Under the pieces are notes generated by a model that was given only the letters and a program-made list of their open reading frames with translations, made no database searches and was not told the DNA's origin. Below, piece after piece: positions 33,945 to 42,407 of a DNA stretch of 64,000 bases. Numbering within the stretch: the stretch's first letter is position 1; each line of letters starts with the position of its first letter. Position numbers and translations under genes: made by a program. Source of the DNA: an uncultured Spirochaetota bacterium (GTDB taxonomy: Bacteria; Spirochaetota; UBA4802; UBA5550); contig CALMRZ010000017.1 of NCBI GenBank assembly GCA_937872225.1, positions 189,933 through 253,932 of the forward strand, in the 5' to 3' direction.

Positions 33945-34113
33945 AGAAATCCTCCAAAAAAAAATTTTTAGTGAATCTTCTAAACAGCTGGAAATAAATC
34001 AAACATTTTTTGTAACAAAAGGTAAATTATTAGGTTAGAGTGATGCAGAAAAAAAATGATTTTAATGCCGTTATTTTGTCACTCTTGGTTAATCTTTTCT
34101 GGCTGATATGTTG

Positions 34114-34152
34114 AAAAAAAAGCCTGTAACAGGCTCTGTTTACAGGCTTTTT
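34114..34152 (-). terminator. Intrinsic terminator of the purM-lipoprotein transcript
   Basis: A perfect 13-bp stem: AAAAAGCCTGTAA (34117-34129) pairs with TTACAGGCTTTTT (34140-34152), loop of ten bases. Read on the minus strand the stem ends in a run of seven or eight T, so it terminates the lipoprotein gene just before the porin promoter region. Confidence 0.88.
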
Positions 34153-34180
34153 CCGACGCTCAATGGTAGTTCGAAACGCA

Positions 34181-34816
34181 TTATTTATCAATGGCTTCAA
34201 TACTTTTATCCAGCAATGGAAGCCATTCGGAATCCTTGAAATAAGCCCTGGTTTTTACGAGAAAATCCCTTTCAAGGTCCTTATTTTTTTCTGCAGAGAT
34301 CAGGGACCCGCAGTAAAAGGTGCCGTACATGAAGGTCTTCAGGAGGTTGTAATAATGCAGCTGGGCCTTGTCCCCGTTCTGCTCAATGTTCTGGTAAAGG
34401 TTTTTCATCCTGTTTTCAATCTTTATTTTCCCTATAAAAACGATCTGATTGGGCCCGACATCAATCACCGTGCTCTTGATGGCATCCGCGTCATAAAAGC
34501 TGTTATAGCAGTTGTCGGTCTGGGTGAAAAAAGACGCGACCGCGGCGTATTTTCCCGGCTGGGCGTTGATGAGATAGGCGTAGTCACCCCTGACATAATT
34601 GGAAGGTATGATACGGTTGCCCAGGTTGTTCTCGTCTTTTTCATCAAGCTTTACAAAATAGACCGTTTCCGGCTTGTTGTTGAAAATTGAAAGGGTAACG
34701 GTACGCAGGGAAATGCCGATGACCGAGCTGTCCTTGTTCTCGGCAACCTTGAGGTTCTTGGGGAGGCCGCAGCCGAAGAATGATAATGCAATAATGATAA
34801 ATAAAGTTTTTTTCAT
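34181..34816 (-). CDS. Uncharacterised lipoprotein
   Basis: A 211-residue protein with a short lipoprotein signal (KKTLFIIIALSFFGC) whose Cys is at residue 16; the lipobox FFGC has Phe at -3, allowed in spirochaetes but poor in enterobacteria. The mature part has no match I can name. The first half (VTLSIFNNKPETVYFVKLDE, YAYLINAQPGKYAAVASFFT) looks like a beta-sandwich of the kind that reports on small metabolites or iron, and the second half is helical. It lies 16 bases downstream of purM and probably shares its transcript, ending at a strong terminator. Function unknown. Confidence 0.75.
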   Translation of the reverse strand: MKKTLFIIIALSFFGCGLPKNLKVAENKDSSVIGISLRTVTLSIFNNKPETVYFVKLDEKDENNLGNRIIPSNYVRGDYAYLINAQPGKYAAVASFFTQTDNCYNSFYDADAIKSTVIDVGPNQIVFIGKIKIENRMKNLYQNIEQNGDKAQLHYYNLLKTFMYGTFYCGSLISAEKNKDLERDFLVKTRAYFKDSEWLPLLDKSIEAIDK

Positions 34817-34832
34817 GGAGGCCTTCCTGTTG

Positions 34833-35870
34833 TTATGAATGTAAAATTACCCGTTCATCCGAATGATCGATTACCGTTCCGATGATACGCGCGGATTCTC
34901 CTGACTGTTTCAGCCGCTCCACGGTCGTTTCAGCGTGAGCGTTGTCAACGAATACCATCATGCCGATACCCATATTGAACGTGGTATACATCTCGCGGTC
35001 GCTGACGTTCCCTTCGCTCTGTATGATTTTGAAAATTGGGTGAACCTCGAACGTTGAGCGGTTGATCTGCACGGCGGCACCTTTCGGCAGGACGCGCGGG
35101 ATGTTTTCGTAAAAGCCTCCGCCGGTGACGTGGACCAGCCCCTTCAACTCTATGCCTGCTGAGAGACATTCGATGATACTGCGGGTGTATATCTTCGTGG
35201 GCGTCAGCAGGGCGGAGCCAAGGTCAGTCCCCAGTTCGCTGATCCTGGTGGCGACCGTATACTTTTTCATGTCGAAAAAAAGTTTCCGCACCATCGAGTA
35301 GCCGTTGGAGTGTATGCCGGAGGAGGGAATTCCGATAATCGCGTCTCCCGGGGCGATGGTATGCCCGTTGATGATGTTTTTTCGGTCCACCACGCCGACG
35401 GCGAATCCGGCGATGTCATAGTCCTCGGGGGCCATGACGCTGGGGTGTTCGGCCGTTTCGCCTCCCACGAGGCTGCAGTCGGCCTGGCGGCACCCTTCGG
35501 CCAGCCCTTTCACGATATCGACCATGACGTCTTCAATTAAACTGCCGCAGGCGATATAGTCAAGGAAGAACAGGGGTTTTGCCCCTGACACGACGATGTC
35601 GTTGACGCACATGGCGACGGCGTCAATGCCGATGGTGTCGTGCTTGCCCATCATCTGGGCGATTTTAAGTTTCGTGCCGACGCCGTCGGTGCCGGAAACC
35701 AGCACCGGGTCGCTGTATTCGGGGAAGGCGCCGGAAAAAAGGGCGCCGAATCCGCCGATGTCCGTGATAACCCTCTTCGAAAATGTCGACCGGACAATGG
35801 GGGCGATGCGTTTCACGAAATTGTTCCCCCCCTCGACGTCGACGCCTGAATCCTTGTATGTTAACCCCAT
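34833..35870 (-). CDS. purM: Phosphoribosylformylglycinamidine cyclo-ligase (AIR synthetase)
   Basis: A 345-residue PurM, the fifth enzyme of purine biosynthesis, converting formylglycinamidine ribonucleotide to aminoimidazole ribonucleotide with ATP. It starts MGLTYKDSGVDVEGGNNFVK, the conserved N-terminal strand, and includes IGGFGALF, DGVGTKLKIA, CVNDIVVSGAKPLFFLDYI, GGETAEHPSVM, IGIPSSGIHSNGYSMVRKL and VHVTGGGFYENIPRVLP, i.e. all landmark blocks of both domains. Length equals E. coli PurM. No other pur genes are nearby. It heads a two-gene unit with the lipoprotein. Confidence 0.97.
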   Translation of the reverse strand: MGLTYKDSGVDVEGGNNFVKRIAPIVRSTFSKRVITDIGGFGALFSGAFPEYSDPVLVSGTDGVGTKLKIAQMMGKHDTIGIDAVAMCVNDIVVSGAKPLFFLDYIACGSLIEDVMVDIVKGLAEGCRQADCSLVGGETAEHPSVMAPEDYDIAGFAVGVVDRKNIINGHTIAPGDAIIGIPSSGIHSNGYSMVRKLFFDMKKYTVATRISELGTDLGSALLTPTKIYTRSIIECLSAGIELKGLVHVTGGGFYENIPRVLPKGAAVQINRSTFEVHPIFKIIQSEGNVSDREMYTTFNMGIGMMVFVDNAHAETTVERLKQSGESARIIGTVIDHSDERVILHS

Positions 35871-35926
35871 GGCGACCTCGCAGGAATGTGTGGATTAATA
35901 ATTCGGGCTGGAAATTAAGGCAAGAA

Positions 35927-36649
35927 TTATTTAAGTATTTTCTTCAGGGTCTTTTCGAGCCAATCGATATGATCGATGACCGATGCCTTGGCGCCCTCGG
36001 CATCCCCCTTTTCTATGGCCGTGATGATTTTCATATGCTGGGTATAGAATATCTCGGAGGCGCCGGCAACGCCGACCAGCTTCTGCCTGCTGTAGGGGAG
36101 GGCCCCTTTCAGGAGGGATGATATGGACTTCATCAGATGGGAAAAGATCGTATTGTTGGTGGCGTCCGCGAGGTCATCATAGAACCGCGCGTAGAGCTTG
36201 CCGCCTTCTTTTGACAGGAGCAGGCTGGTGACGCCAAGCTTGTCGGCTTCGGACTTGAACCTCTTCAGGAGGGCGATCTGGCTTTTTGTCGCGCTCTGGG
36301 CCGCCATGCGCGCCGCTTCGGAATCAATGAGGCGCCGGACGGCGAGAAGCTCCCATATCTTGTTGTGGTCGACCGAAATCATGTCTTCTATGGTGGATTC
36401 CAGGGGGGGGCCCCCGGCGACTTTGACGAACTTGCCGCGCCGGCCGTGCGATTCGATATATCCCTTCGCTTCGAGGAGTTTCATCGCCTCCCGGAGGGAA
36501 ATGCGGCTTATGCCGAATTTTTTCGTCATGTCATGTTCTGAAGGGAGCTTGTCGCCGGGTTTAAGAGCTCCCGATGTAATGTGCTCGATGATCTGCTTGG
36601 CTACCAGGCTTGGCAGGTCCGGTGATTTTTCAATACGATTCAAAACCAT
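35927..36649 (-). CDS. FadR-subfamily GntR regulator of the beta-oxidation locus
   Basis: A 240-residue GntR regulator. The N-terminal winged helix (about 10-75) reads LPSLVAKQIIEHITSGALKP, GDKLPSEHDMTKKFGISRIS and LREAMKLLEAKGYIE, the standard GntR signature. The C-terminal helical domain (LLAVRRLIDSEAARMAAQSA, HMKIITAIEKGDAEGAKASV and DHIDW) is FCD type: Asp and His residues there usually bind a metal next to the effector pocket. It is divergent from fadI, and the 384-base gap between them holds a double operator matching the FadR-subfamily consensus. Likely it represses fadI-fadJ-acyl-CoA dehydrogenase and itself until a fatty-acid-related ligand is bound. Confidence 0.93.
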   Translation of the reverse strand: MVLNRIEKSPDLPSLVAKQIIEHITSGALKPGDKLPSEHDMTKKFGISRISLREAMKLLEAKGYIESHGRRGKFVKVAGGPPLESTIEDMISVDHNKIWELLAVRRLIDSEAARMAAQSATKSQIALLKRFKSEADKLGVTSLLLSKEGGKLYARFYDDLADATNNTIFSHLMKSISSLLKGALPYSRQKLVGVAGASEIFYTQHMKIITAIEKGDAEGAKASVIDHIDWLEKTLKKILK

Positions 36650-36933
36650 GTTCTTGTCTCATCCAGTACTTATAGCGTTCTATCTCGCTTCAAAGGCCTT
36701 CGGCTCAAGTCACCTACCTTTGATTACTATATTTTATTACAAGGTGCCGGTATCAACGATAAATTATGAATTTATAAAAAAACATATCAGCCTCTCTACC
36801 CAGATCCGGTGAGCTGCCAATGGTTATCTTCAGCCATTTGCGAAGGGAAAGGGGAAAATAGACAAAATCATGATTATATATATCTGGCTCTCCCGCGGAG
36901 TTTTCCCGTTTCTTTGGATATCCGCGTTTTTTA

Positions 36934-36984
36934 ATTGACTTATTGTATTACAATAATATATATTTTGTAATACAATAAGTCAAT
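36934..36984. promoter_or_regulatory. Double FadR-type operator inside a perfect 20-bp inverted repeat
   Basis: ATTGACTTATTGTATTACAA (36934-36953) and its exact reverse complement (36965-36984) flank an 11-base AT-only spacer. Each arm contains its own palindrome, TTGTATTACAA (36943-36953) and TTGTAATACAA (36965-36975). Both satisfy TnGTnnnACnA, the known operator pattern of FadR-subfamily GntR proteins, and their centres are 22 bp apart, two helical turns, on the same DNA face. TTGACT at 36935 with TATATT at 36959-36964 could be the fadI promoter; by symmetry the other strand has an identical -35 box for the regulator. The rest of the 36650-37033 gap shows no gene. Confidence 0.88.
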
Positions 36985-37033
36985 AATTTTTCTCTATTCC
37001 AATCGGTCATCACGAAAAGTTGTGGAGGCGCGT

Positions 37034-38341
37034 ATGTATACGAAAGGTTCACGGATTGCCGTCATAGACGGCTGCAGGACTCCCTTCCAGAGGTCCGGCA
37101 CCGGATATTATGATATCATGGGCTGGGAGATCGGAAGATACGCGGTCAAGGGACTTGTTTCAAAGATCCCCATCCCGGCGGAAGAAATCGGCCATGTCAT
37201 CATGGGGACCGTGGCGGCCGATATCACCACGACCAATGTGGCGCGGGAAATCATGCTCGGCGCAGGGCTCCCCTGCACCATACCGGCCCATACAAACACG
37301 GTCGCCTGTATTTCCGCCGGCCTGGCCATTGCCAATGCCGCCAATATGATTTTATGCGGGGATGCCGATGCCGTCATAGCCGGCGGCGTGGAGACGTTTT
37401 CCGATCCGCCGATAAAGATTTCGCGGGCATATCGCCGTTTCATCCTGGACATGACAATGTTCAAGCGGCCCAAGACCCTCTCGGGGAAGATCAAACTTCT
37501 CAGAAAAATGAAGCTCGCGGATTTCGTCATGCCGGAAAAGCCCGCCCTGGGGGAGTATTCCACCGGCCTCATCATGGGGCAGAACGCTGACCGGCTTGCA
37601 AAGCGGCTCGGCATTTCACGGGAGGACCAGGATGCTTACGCCGCCATGTCACACCAGAGGGCGGCAACGGCCATGAAAGAGGGAAAGTTCAGAGATGAGA
37701 TGGTCCCCGTTGTGGTTTCGGGTAAAGACAGAGCGATCATCGAGGACAATGGGCCCCGCGCGGATGCCACGGTGGAAAACCTTTCCAGGCTGAAGGGGGC
37801 CTTCGACCGGCGCTACGGCACGGTGACGGCGGCGAATTCGTCCTTTCTCACGGACGGGGCCGCGGCGGTGCTCGTTATGAGTGAGAAAAAGGCCAAAGCC
37901 CTGGGGCTGAAACCGAAAGCCTATCTTCGTTCTCAGGCAATAACCGGCCAGGACCTGTGGGAGGAACTCCTGCTGGGGCCGGCCTTCGCCATCCCCCTGG
38001 CAGTGAAAAAAGCAGGGATCAAATTTTCGGACATCGGCGTTTTCGAGATACATGAGGCCTTTGCGGCCCAGATGCTGGGAGTGATCCGTTGCCTTGAATC
38101 GGACAGGTTCGGCCGGGAAAAACTGGGACTGCCGGGCAGGGCGGGAAAGGTGGATATGAACAAGTTAAACACCTATGGCGGCTCACTCTCCATAGGCCAT
38201 CCCTTCGGCGCGACAGGGGCACGCCTTTTGACCACCTGCTGTAACCGTCTCATAGAGTCCGGTGAGCGGTTCGGCGTTATTGCCGGATGCGCGGCAGGGG
38301 CCATCGGGGGGGCCGTCATCGTCGAGAATGCTCAGTATTAA
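37034..38341 (+). CDS. fadI: Acetyl-CoA acyltransferase (3-ketoacyl-CoA thiolase), FadI-like
   Basis: A 435-residue thiolase, close to the 436 of E. coli FadI. ATG 37034 is chosen over an in-frame GTG at 37022 because GGAGG (37024-37028) fits it. The nucleophilic Cys is in HTNTVACISAGLAIA, the two other catalytic blocks are EIHEAFAAQMLG (His) and SIGHPFGATGARL, and the terminal active-site Cys is in AGCAAGAIGGAVI. It cleaves 3-ketoacyl-CoA with CoA to acetyl-CoA and a shortened acyl-CoA, the last step of beta-oxidation. It starts the operon behind the double operator, with fadJ following after 23 bases. Confidence 0.95.
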   Translation: MYTKGSRIAVIDGCRTPFQRSGTGYYDIMGWEIGRYAVKGLVSKIPIPAEEIGHVIMGTVAADITTTNVAREIMLGAGLPCTIPAHTNTVACISAGLAIANAANMILCGDADAVIAGGVETFSDPPIKISRAYRRFILDMTMFKRPKTLSGKIKLLRKMKLADFVMPEKPALGEYSTGLIMGQNADRLAKRLGISREDQDAYAAMSHQRAATAMKEGKFRDEMVPVVVSGKDRAIIEDNGPRADATVENLSRLKGAFDRRYGTVTAANSSFLTDGAAAVLVMSEKKAKALGLKPKAYLRSQAITGQDLWEELLLGPAFAIPLAVKKAGIKFSDIGVFEIHEAFAAQMLGVIRCLESDRFGREKLGLPGRAGKVDMNKLNTYGGSLSIGHPFGATGARLLTTCCNRLIESGERFGVIAGCAAGAIGGAVIVENAQY

Positions 38342-38364
38342 TGCCTGGCGCAAGGAGAAGAACC

Positions 38365-40485
38365 ATGAAAAACATAGCAGTGGAAATCACCAAGGAACAA
38401 GTGGCGGTCATAACCATAGATTGCAAGGATTCAAAGGTGAACAAGGTATCCAGCGGGCTTCTGGATGAAATAGCGGCCATGATTGAAAAGATAGATCCCG
38501 CCGAGGTCCGGGGCCTGGTCATTGTCAGCGGCAAGGAGGACAACTTCGTTGTCGGCGCCGACATCGACGAGGTAATCGCAATGAAGAGCGACAGGGAGAC
38601 CAGGACATACATCAGCAGGGCCAATGACATCCTGAACCGCATCGATGCCCTGCCGATCCCGGTCGTATCCTGCATCAACGGTAACTGCCTCGGGGGGGGG
38701 CTGGAGGTGGCCCTGGCATCGGATTACCGCATGGCGGCGGATTCGCCGAAGACCGTGATGGGCCTTCCGGAGGTGATGCTGGGTCTCCTGCCCGCCGGCG
38801 GCGGCACCCAGCGCCTGCCGCGTCTCATCGGCCTCAGGGAATCTCTCCCCCTGATGCTGACGGGGAAAAACGTCAGGGTGCGGAAGGCCCGCAGGCTCGG
38901 CCTTATCGACGAAGTCGTCGTGCCCTACGGTCTTAAGGAAATCGGCGTGCAAAAGGCCGTGGAGCTGGCGAAGAAGGGGTTTAAGCGGAAGCGGAAGCGT
39001 TCGCTGGCGGACGCCTTCCTTGAATCGCCCTTCGGGCGGGGGATCGTGTTCAAGCAGGCCTGGCAGATGGTGATGAGACAGACCCGCGGTCTCTATCCGG
39101 CACCCCTTGAAATCATTGATTCCGTGGAATTCGGCTGGCGGAAGGGCGTGCTGAAGGGGATTGAGAAGGACATCGACCGTTTCGTGAAACTGGTCATGAC
39201 GCCGGAAGCCAAATCGCTCATGAACATATTTTTCGGCATCACGGATCTTAAGAAAAATCCCTACAAGAACAAAGCGAAAGATGTGAAGAAGCTCGCTGTC
39301 ATAGGCACCGGCCTCATGGGGAGCGGCATTGCAGCCGTGTCAACAAATGTCTGCGACACCATCCTGATGAAGGACATGAGCGCCGACGCCGCGGCAAAGG
39401 GCATGAAGGAGATATGGAAGGGGATACAGAAGCAGGTGCGGTCGGGGGCGGTGCGGAAGTTCGACGGCGACGTCATGTACGGCAAGCTGGTGCCCTGCGA
39501 CGATTATTCGCGGTTCAGGGGGACCGATATCGTTATCGAGGCCGTGTTCGAGGACATAAACCTCAAGCGGAAGATACTGAAAGACGTGGAAGACGCCGCG
39601 GACAGGGACACGATCTTCGCGTCCAATACCTCGGCCCTGCCGATAAAATCCATAGCGCAGGGATGCCGCAGGCCGGAAAACGTGATCGGCATGCACTATT
39701 TTTCGCCGGTCCCCCGGATGCCGCTCCTGGAAATCATCAAGACGGACAAAACCGCCCCCCGGGTCACGGCCACGGCTCTGGAACTGGGCATACGGCAGGG
39801 GAAGACCTGCATCATCGTGAAGGACGGTCCGGGTTTTTACACCACGCGGATACTGGGGCCGCTGCTGATGGAAAGCGTGCTGGTCGTTAAGGAGGGAGGC
39901 GAATTTCAGGACATTGACCGGGCCATGCAGCAGTTCGGCTATCCCGTGGGGCCCATGACCCTCCTCGACGAGGTCGGCATTGATGTGGGCATCCACGTCA
40001 TCGAGGAGCTGAAGCCGATTTTCGAACCGCGGGGAATCATCGCTCCCTTTGATTTTTCCATTCTTTCTGAAAAAGGGTTTATCGGCCGCAAGAGCAAGAA
40101 AGGCCTCTACCGCTACGACCTGCCGAAAAAGAAGGGGAAGAAGCCGGTCAACACCGAGGTGTATGGCCTGATCGGAGGCGGAGAAAGGAAAAAAATAAAC
40201 GTGGAGGAAGTGCAGCACCGCGTCAGCCTGATGATGGTCAACGAGGCGGTCACCTGCCTGCAGGAAGGGATCATATCATCGCCGCGTGACGGGGACATGG
40301 GGGCCATTCTCGGCCTGGGGTTCCCGCCCTTCCGGGGCGGTCCCTTCCGGTACGTTGATGCCCTGGGCGCGGGGGCCGTGGTCAAAATCATGGAAGACCT
40401 TGGGGCCAAGTACGGCGCACGCTTCACCCCGGCAAGAATGCTCAAGGACATGGCGGTAAAAGGGAAGAAATTCTATTCACATTAA
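38365..40485 (+). CDS. fadJ: Bifunctional enoyl-CoA hydratase/3-hydroxyacyl-CoA dehydrogenase, FadJ-like
   Basis: A 706-residue protein from ATG 38365 (AAGGAGAAG upstream); the longer open frame overlapping fadI is not needed. The crotonase domain (1-190) carries GNCLGGGLEVALASDYRMA and GLPEVMLGLLPAGGGTQRLP, with the two catalytic Glu. The NAD-binding dehydrogenase domain starts near residue 310 with VIGTGLMGSGIA and contains FASNTSALPI, MHYFSPVPRMPLLEII (catalytic His) and DGPGFYTTRILGP; a second C-terminal helical half follows. The order and the 706 length match FadJ/FadB alpha subunits, which partner FadI/FadA. It performs steps two and three of beta-oxidation. Confidence 0.95.
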   Translation: MKNIAVEITKEQVAVITIDCKDSKVNKVSSGLLDEIAAMIEKIDPAEVRGLVIVSGKEDNFVVGADIDEVIAMKSDRETRTYISRANDILNRIDALPIPVVSCINGNCLGGGLEVALASDYRMAADSPKTVMGLPEVMLGLLPAGGGTQRLPRLIGLRESLPLMLTGKNVRVRKARRLGLIDEVVVPYGLKEIGVQKAVELAKKGFKRKRKRSLADAFLESPFGRGIVFKQAWQMVMRQTRGLYPAPLEIIDSVEFGWRKGVLKGIEKDIDRFVKLVMTPEAKSLMNIFFGITDLKKNPYKNKAKDVKKLAVIGTGLMGSGIAAVSTNVCDTILMKDMSADAAAKGMKEIWKGIQKQVRSGAVRKFDGDVMYGKLVPCDDYSRFRGTDIVIEAVFEDINLKRKILKDVEDAADRDTIFASNTSALPIKSIAQGCRRPENVIGMHYFSPVPRMPLLEIIKTDKTAPRVTATALELGIRQGKTCIIVKDGPGFYTTRILGPLLMESVLVVKEGGEFQDIDRAMQQFGYPVGPMTLLDEVGIDVGIHVIEELKPIFEPRGIIAPFDFSILSEKGFIGRKSKKGLYRYDLPKKKGKKPVNTEVYGLIGGGERKKINVEEVQHRVSLMMVNEAVTCLQEGIISSPRDGDMGAILGLGFPPFRGGPFRYVDALGAGAVVKIMEDLGAKYGARFTPARMLKDMAVKGKKFYSH

Positions 40486-40490
40486 TTGAG

Positions 40491-40586
40491 AGGCGCTCGT
40501 TTCGCTCAATCCGCCGCAAATAGGACATCCTGTCCTTGCGGCTCCGGCAGCCATCCTGGCTGCCTTTTCGCTGAAACGATGCGCCT
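40491..40586. repeat. Structured palindromic intergenic element with three nested inverted repeats
   Basis: Outer arms AGGCGCTCGTTTCGC (40491-40505) and its near reverse complement (40569-40586, one-base insertions) enclose two hairpins. Hairpin 1 pairs GCCGCAA (40513-40519) with TTGCGGC (40536-40542) and continues as GGAC-ATCCT-GTCC. Hairpin 2 is GGCAGCC-ATCCT-GGCTGCC (40546-40564), followed by TTTT. Both loops read ATCCT. The whole folds like a three-way junction. It may be a mobile palindromic repeat or an RNA processing/attenuation element that lowers expression of the downstream dehydrogenase. Confidence 0.65.
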
Positions 40587-40621
40587 GTCATCTCATATTT
40601 TATCACAATGGGGAGTATGTC

Positions 40622-41770
40622 ATGGACCGCACAGTCGTATTCACCGAAGGCCACCAGATTTTCCGGGACACCTTCAGAAGATTTCTCAACAAAGAAATAG
40701 GCGACCGTTATCCGCAGTGGGAGCATGACGGCATCGTGCCGCGGGAAATATGGAAAAAGTTCGGCGACAACGGATACCTGGTCCCCTGGGCCCCGGAGAA
40801 ATACGGCGGGGCCGGCGCGGACTGGCTCTACTCGGTAATAGTCACCGAAGAACTGGCGCGGTACGGGGCGAGCGGCCTCTTTGTTCCCCTCCATAATGAC
40901 ATCGTGGCGCCCTACATTTTTTCCTTCGGCACCGAGGAGCAGCGGGAGCGGTGGCTCCCGGGATGCATCACCGGCGACACGATACTGGCCGTTGCCATGA
41001 CGGAGCCGGAGGCGGGGTCGGACCTGGCGTCGATACGGACCACGGCGAAGCGGGACGGCGATTCATGGGTCCTGAACGGCCGGAAGACCTTCATATCAAA
41101 CGGGCACCTGTCGGACCTGGTGGTGGTGGCGGCCCGGACCGGCGATAGCGCCACGCCGCCCGCCCAGGCCATGAGCCTTTTCGCGGTGGAGCGGGACACC
41201 CCCGGATTTTCCCGGGGAGAGCTGATAAAGAAGATCGGCCTCAAGGCGCAGGACACCTCCGAGCTCTTTTTCGACGACTGCCGCATCCCGGCCGGGAACC
41301 TCCTCGGCGCGGAGGGCCAGGGCTTCATCTATCTCATGCAGAAGCTGCAGCAGGAGAGGCTCGTCTGCGCCCTGGCGTCCCAGGCGGCGGCGGAGCGGGG
41401 GCTGGAGGTGACCATTGAATATGTTAAGGAACGGAAGCTCTTCGGCAAGCCCCTGTCGAAGTTCCAGAACACCCAGTTTCTCCTGGCTGAGCTGGCCTCG
41501 GAAATAGCGGCGGGGCGCTGCTTTGTCGACACCCTGATCAACAACCATGTCGCGGGCAAGGATGTCACCAGGGAGACCTGCATGGCCAAGTACTGGGTCT
41601 GCGAGATGGCCATGCACGTGGCAGACCGGTGCCTCCAGCTCTTCGGGGGATACGGCTACTGCACCGAGTACCTCATTTCCCGCTTTTTCGTGGACGCCCG
41701 TATCCAGACCATCTATGCCGGCACCTCGGAGGTCATGAAGCTTATCGTGTCCCGGTACATGGGATTATAA
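40622..41770 (+). CDS. Acyl-CoA dehydrogenase
   Basis: A 382-residue FAD enzyme for the first step of beta-oxidation. The N-terminal helical domain, the beta domain (AMTEPEAGSDLASIRT, the flavin-contacting block, and LNGRKTFISNG) and the C-terminal helical domain are of usual length. The C-terminal motif reads IYAGTSEVMK, lacking the catalytic Glu of the YEGT motif of medium-chain enzymes. Instead a Glu is present in RGLEVTIEYVKERKLFGK, at the position used by long-chain and isovaleryl-CoA dehydrogenases, so this is likely a member of that group. An electron-transfer flavoprotein must accept the electrons; none is encoded here. GGGGAG precedes the ATG, and the palindromic element above separates it from fadJ. 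Confidence 0.94.
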   Translation: MDRTVVFTEGHQIFRDTFRRFLNKEIGDRYPQWEHDGIVPREIWKKFGDNGYLVPWAPEKYGGAGADWLYSVIVTEELARYGASGLFVPLHNDIVAPYIFSFGTEEQRERWLPGCITGDTILAVAMTEPEAGSDLASIRTTAKRDGDSWVLNGRKTFISNGHLSDLVVVAARTGDSATPPAQAMSLFAVERDTPGFSRGELIKKIGLKAQDTSELFFDDCRIPAGNLLGAEGQGFIYLMQKLQQERLVCALASQAAAERGLEVTIEYVKERKLFGKPLSKFQNTQFLLAELASEIAAGRCFVDTLINNHVAGKDVTRETCMAKYWVCEMAMHVADRCLQLFGGYGYCTEYLISRFFVDARIQTIYAGTSEVMKLIVSRYMGL

Positions 41771-41776
41771 AAATAA

Positions 41777-41811
41777 TTGACATGAAACAATATATCTATA
41801 CATATGTATAG
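41777..41811 (+). promoter_or_regulatory. Promoter with a 16-bp palindrome before the GyrI-like gene
   Basis: TTGACA (41777-41782) is a consensus -35 box. The perfect palindrome CTATACATATGTATAG (41796-41811) covers the region where the -10 box must lie (for example ACATAT at 41800), so a regulator binding it would block RNA polymerase. GGGAGG follows at 41823-41828, just before ATG 41835. Confidence 0.55.
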
Positions 41812-41834
41812 TATATTAATTCCGGGAGGTTATT

Positions 41835-42383
41835 ATGAAAAAAGTAATCATTGTCTTTGCGGTTCTTGTCGCGGCAGTTCTCTGCTTCATGGGATACAGC
41901 GGGATTTTTTCTTCAGTTGTGATAACTGAAAAGGAGATAGGTCCCTTCACCATGGTGGTGAAGAAGCATACCGGCAGTTATTATAAGACCGGGGCCGTCT
42001 TTGACGAGGTCGAAAAGGCATTGAAAAAGAGTGTTGATACGAAGAAACTGAAAGGAGTGGGCCTCTATTACGATGATCCGGCCAAGGTCAAGGAGGAGCA
42101 GCTGCGCAGTGAGTGCGGTTTTATCATTTAAAAGGCGGATCTGGAAAAACTGGGGACCGTGCCAGAAGGCCTTATAGTCAAGGACTTCAAAAAAACACTG
42201 TGCGCGGTGGGGGAGTTCCCGCTTACAACATTCCTGTCGTACATGATAGGACCTGCCAGGGTATATCCGAAAATCGAGGAATTCGGAAAGAAAAAGAAGT
42301 TAACCGGTGATTTCGGCATGGAACTATATGATCATCAGTCCGGGAAAATAGTATACTGCATGCCCGTGGCTGAAAAAAAGTGA
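41835..42383 (+). pseudogene. GyrI-like/AraC-effector-domain protein interrupted by one in-frame stop
   Basis: Codons 1-98 from ATG 41835 encode a signal or anchor helix (KKVIIVFAVLVAAVLCFMGY) and the first part of a GyrI-like small-molecule-binding domain (IGPFTMVVKKHTGSYYKTGA, GVGLYYDDPAKVKEEQLRSE). A TAA at 42129-42131 (codon 99) interrupts it, but the same frame continues without further defects to 42383, with the expected second half (FPLTTFLSYMIGPARVYPKI, FGMELYDHQSGKIVYCMPV). Restoring that one codon would give a complete 182-residue protein. This is either a very recent nonsense mutation, a sequencing error, or stop-codon readthrough. The good promoter and Shine-Dalgarno are intact. 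Confidence 0.75.
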
Positions 42384-42407
42384 TCCCGGTGCCGCGTTAA
42401 TAATCAC

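Noticed and set aside
34181..36649. A single operon from the GntR gene through purM to the lipoprotein
   Set aside because: The gap between the regulator and purM is 56 bases and all are on the minus strand, but the regulator belongs functionally with the divergent fad operator; shared transcription is possible yet not supported by any visible signal, so I left them as separate units.
38287..38364. A longer N-terminus for fadJ overlapping fadI
   Set aside because: ATG 38365 has a good AAGGAG and begins exactly at the crotonase fold; the upstream extension is Arg/Gly-rich frame noise within fadI.
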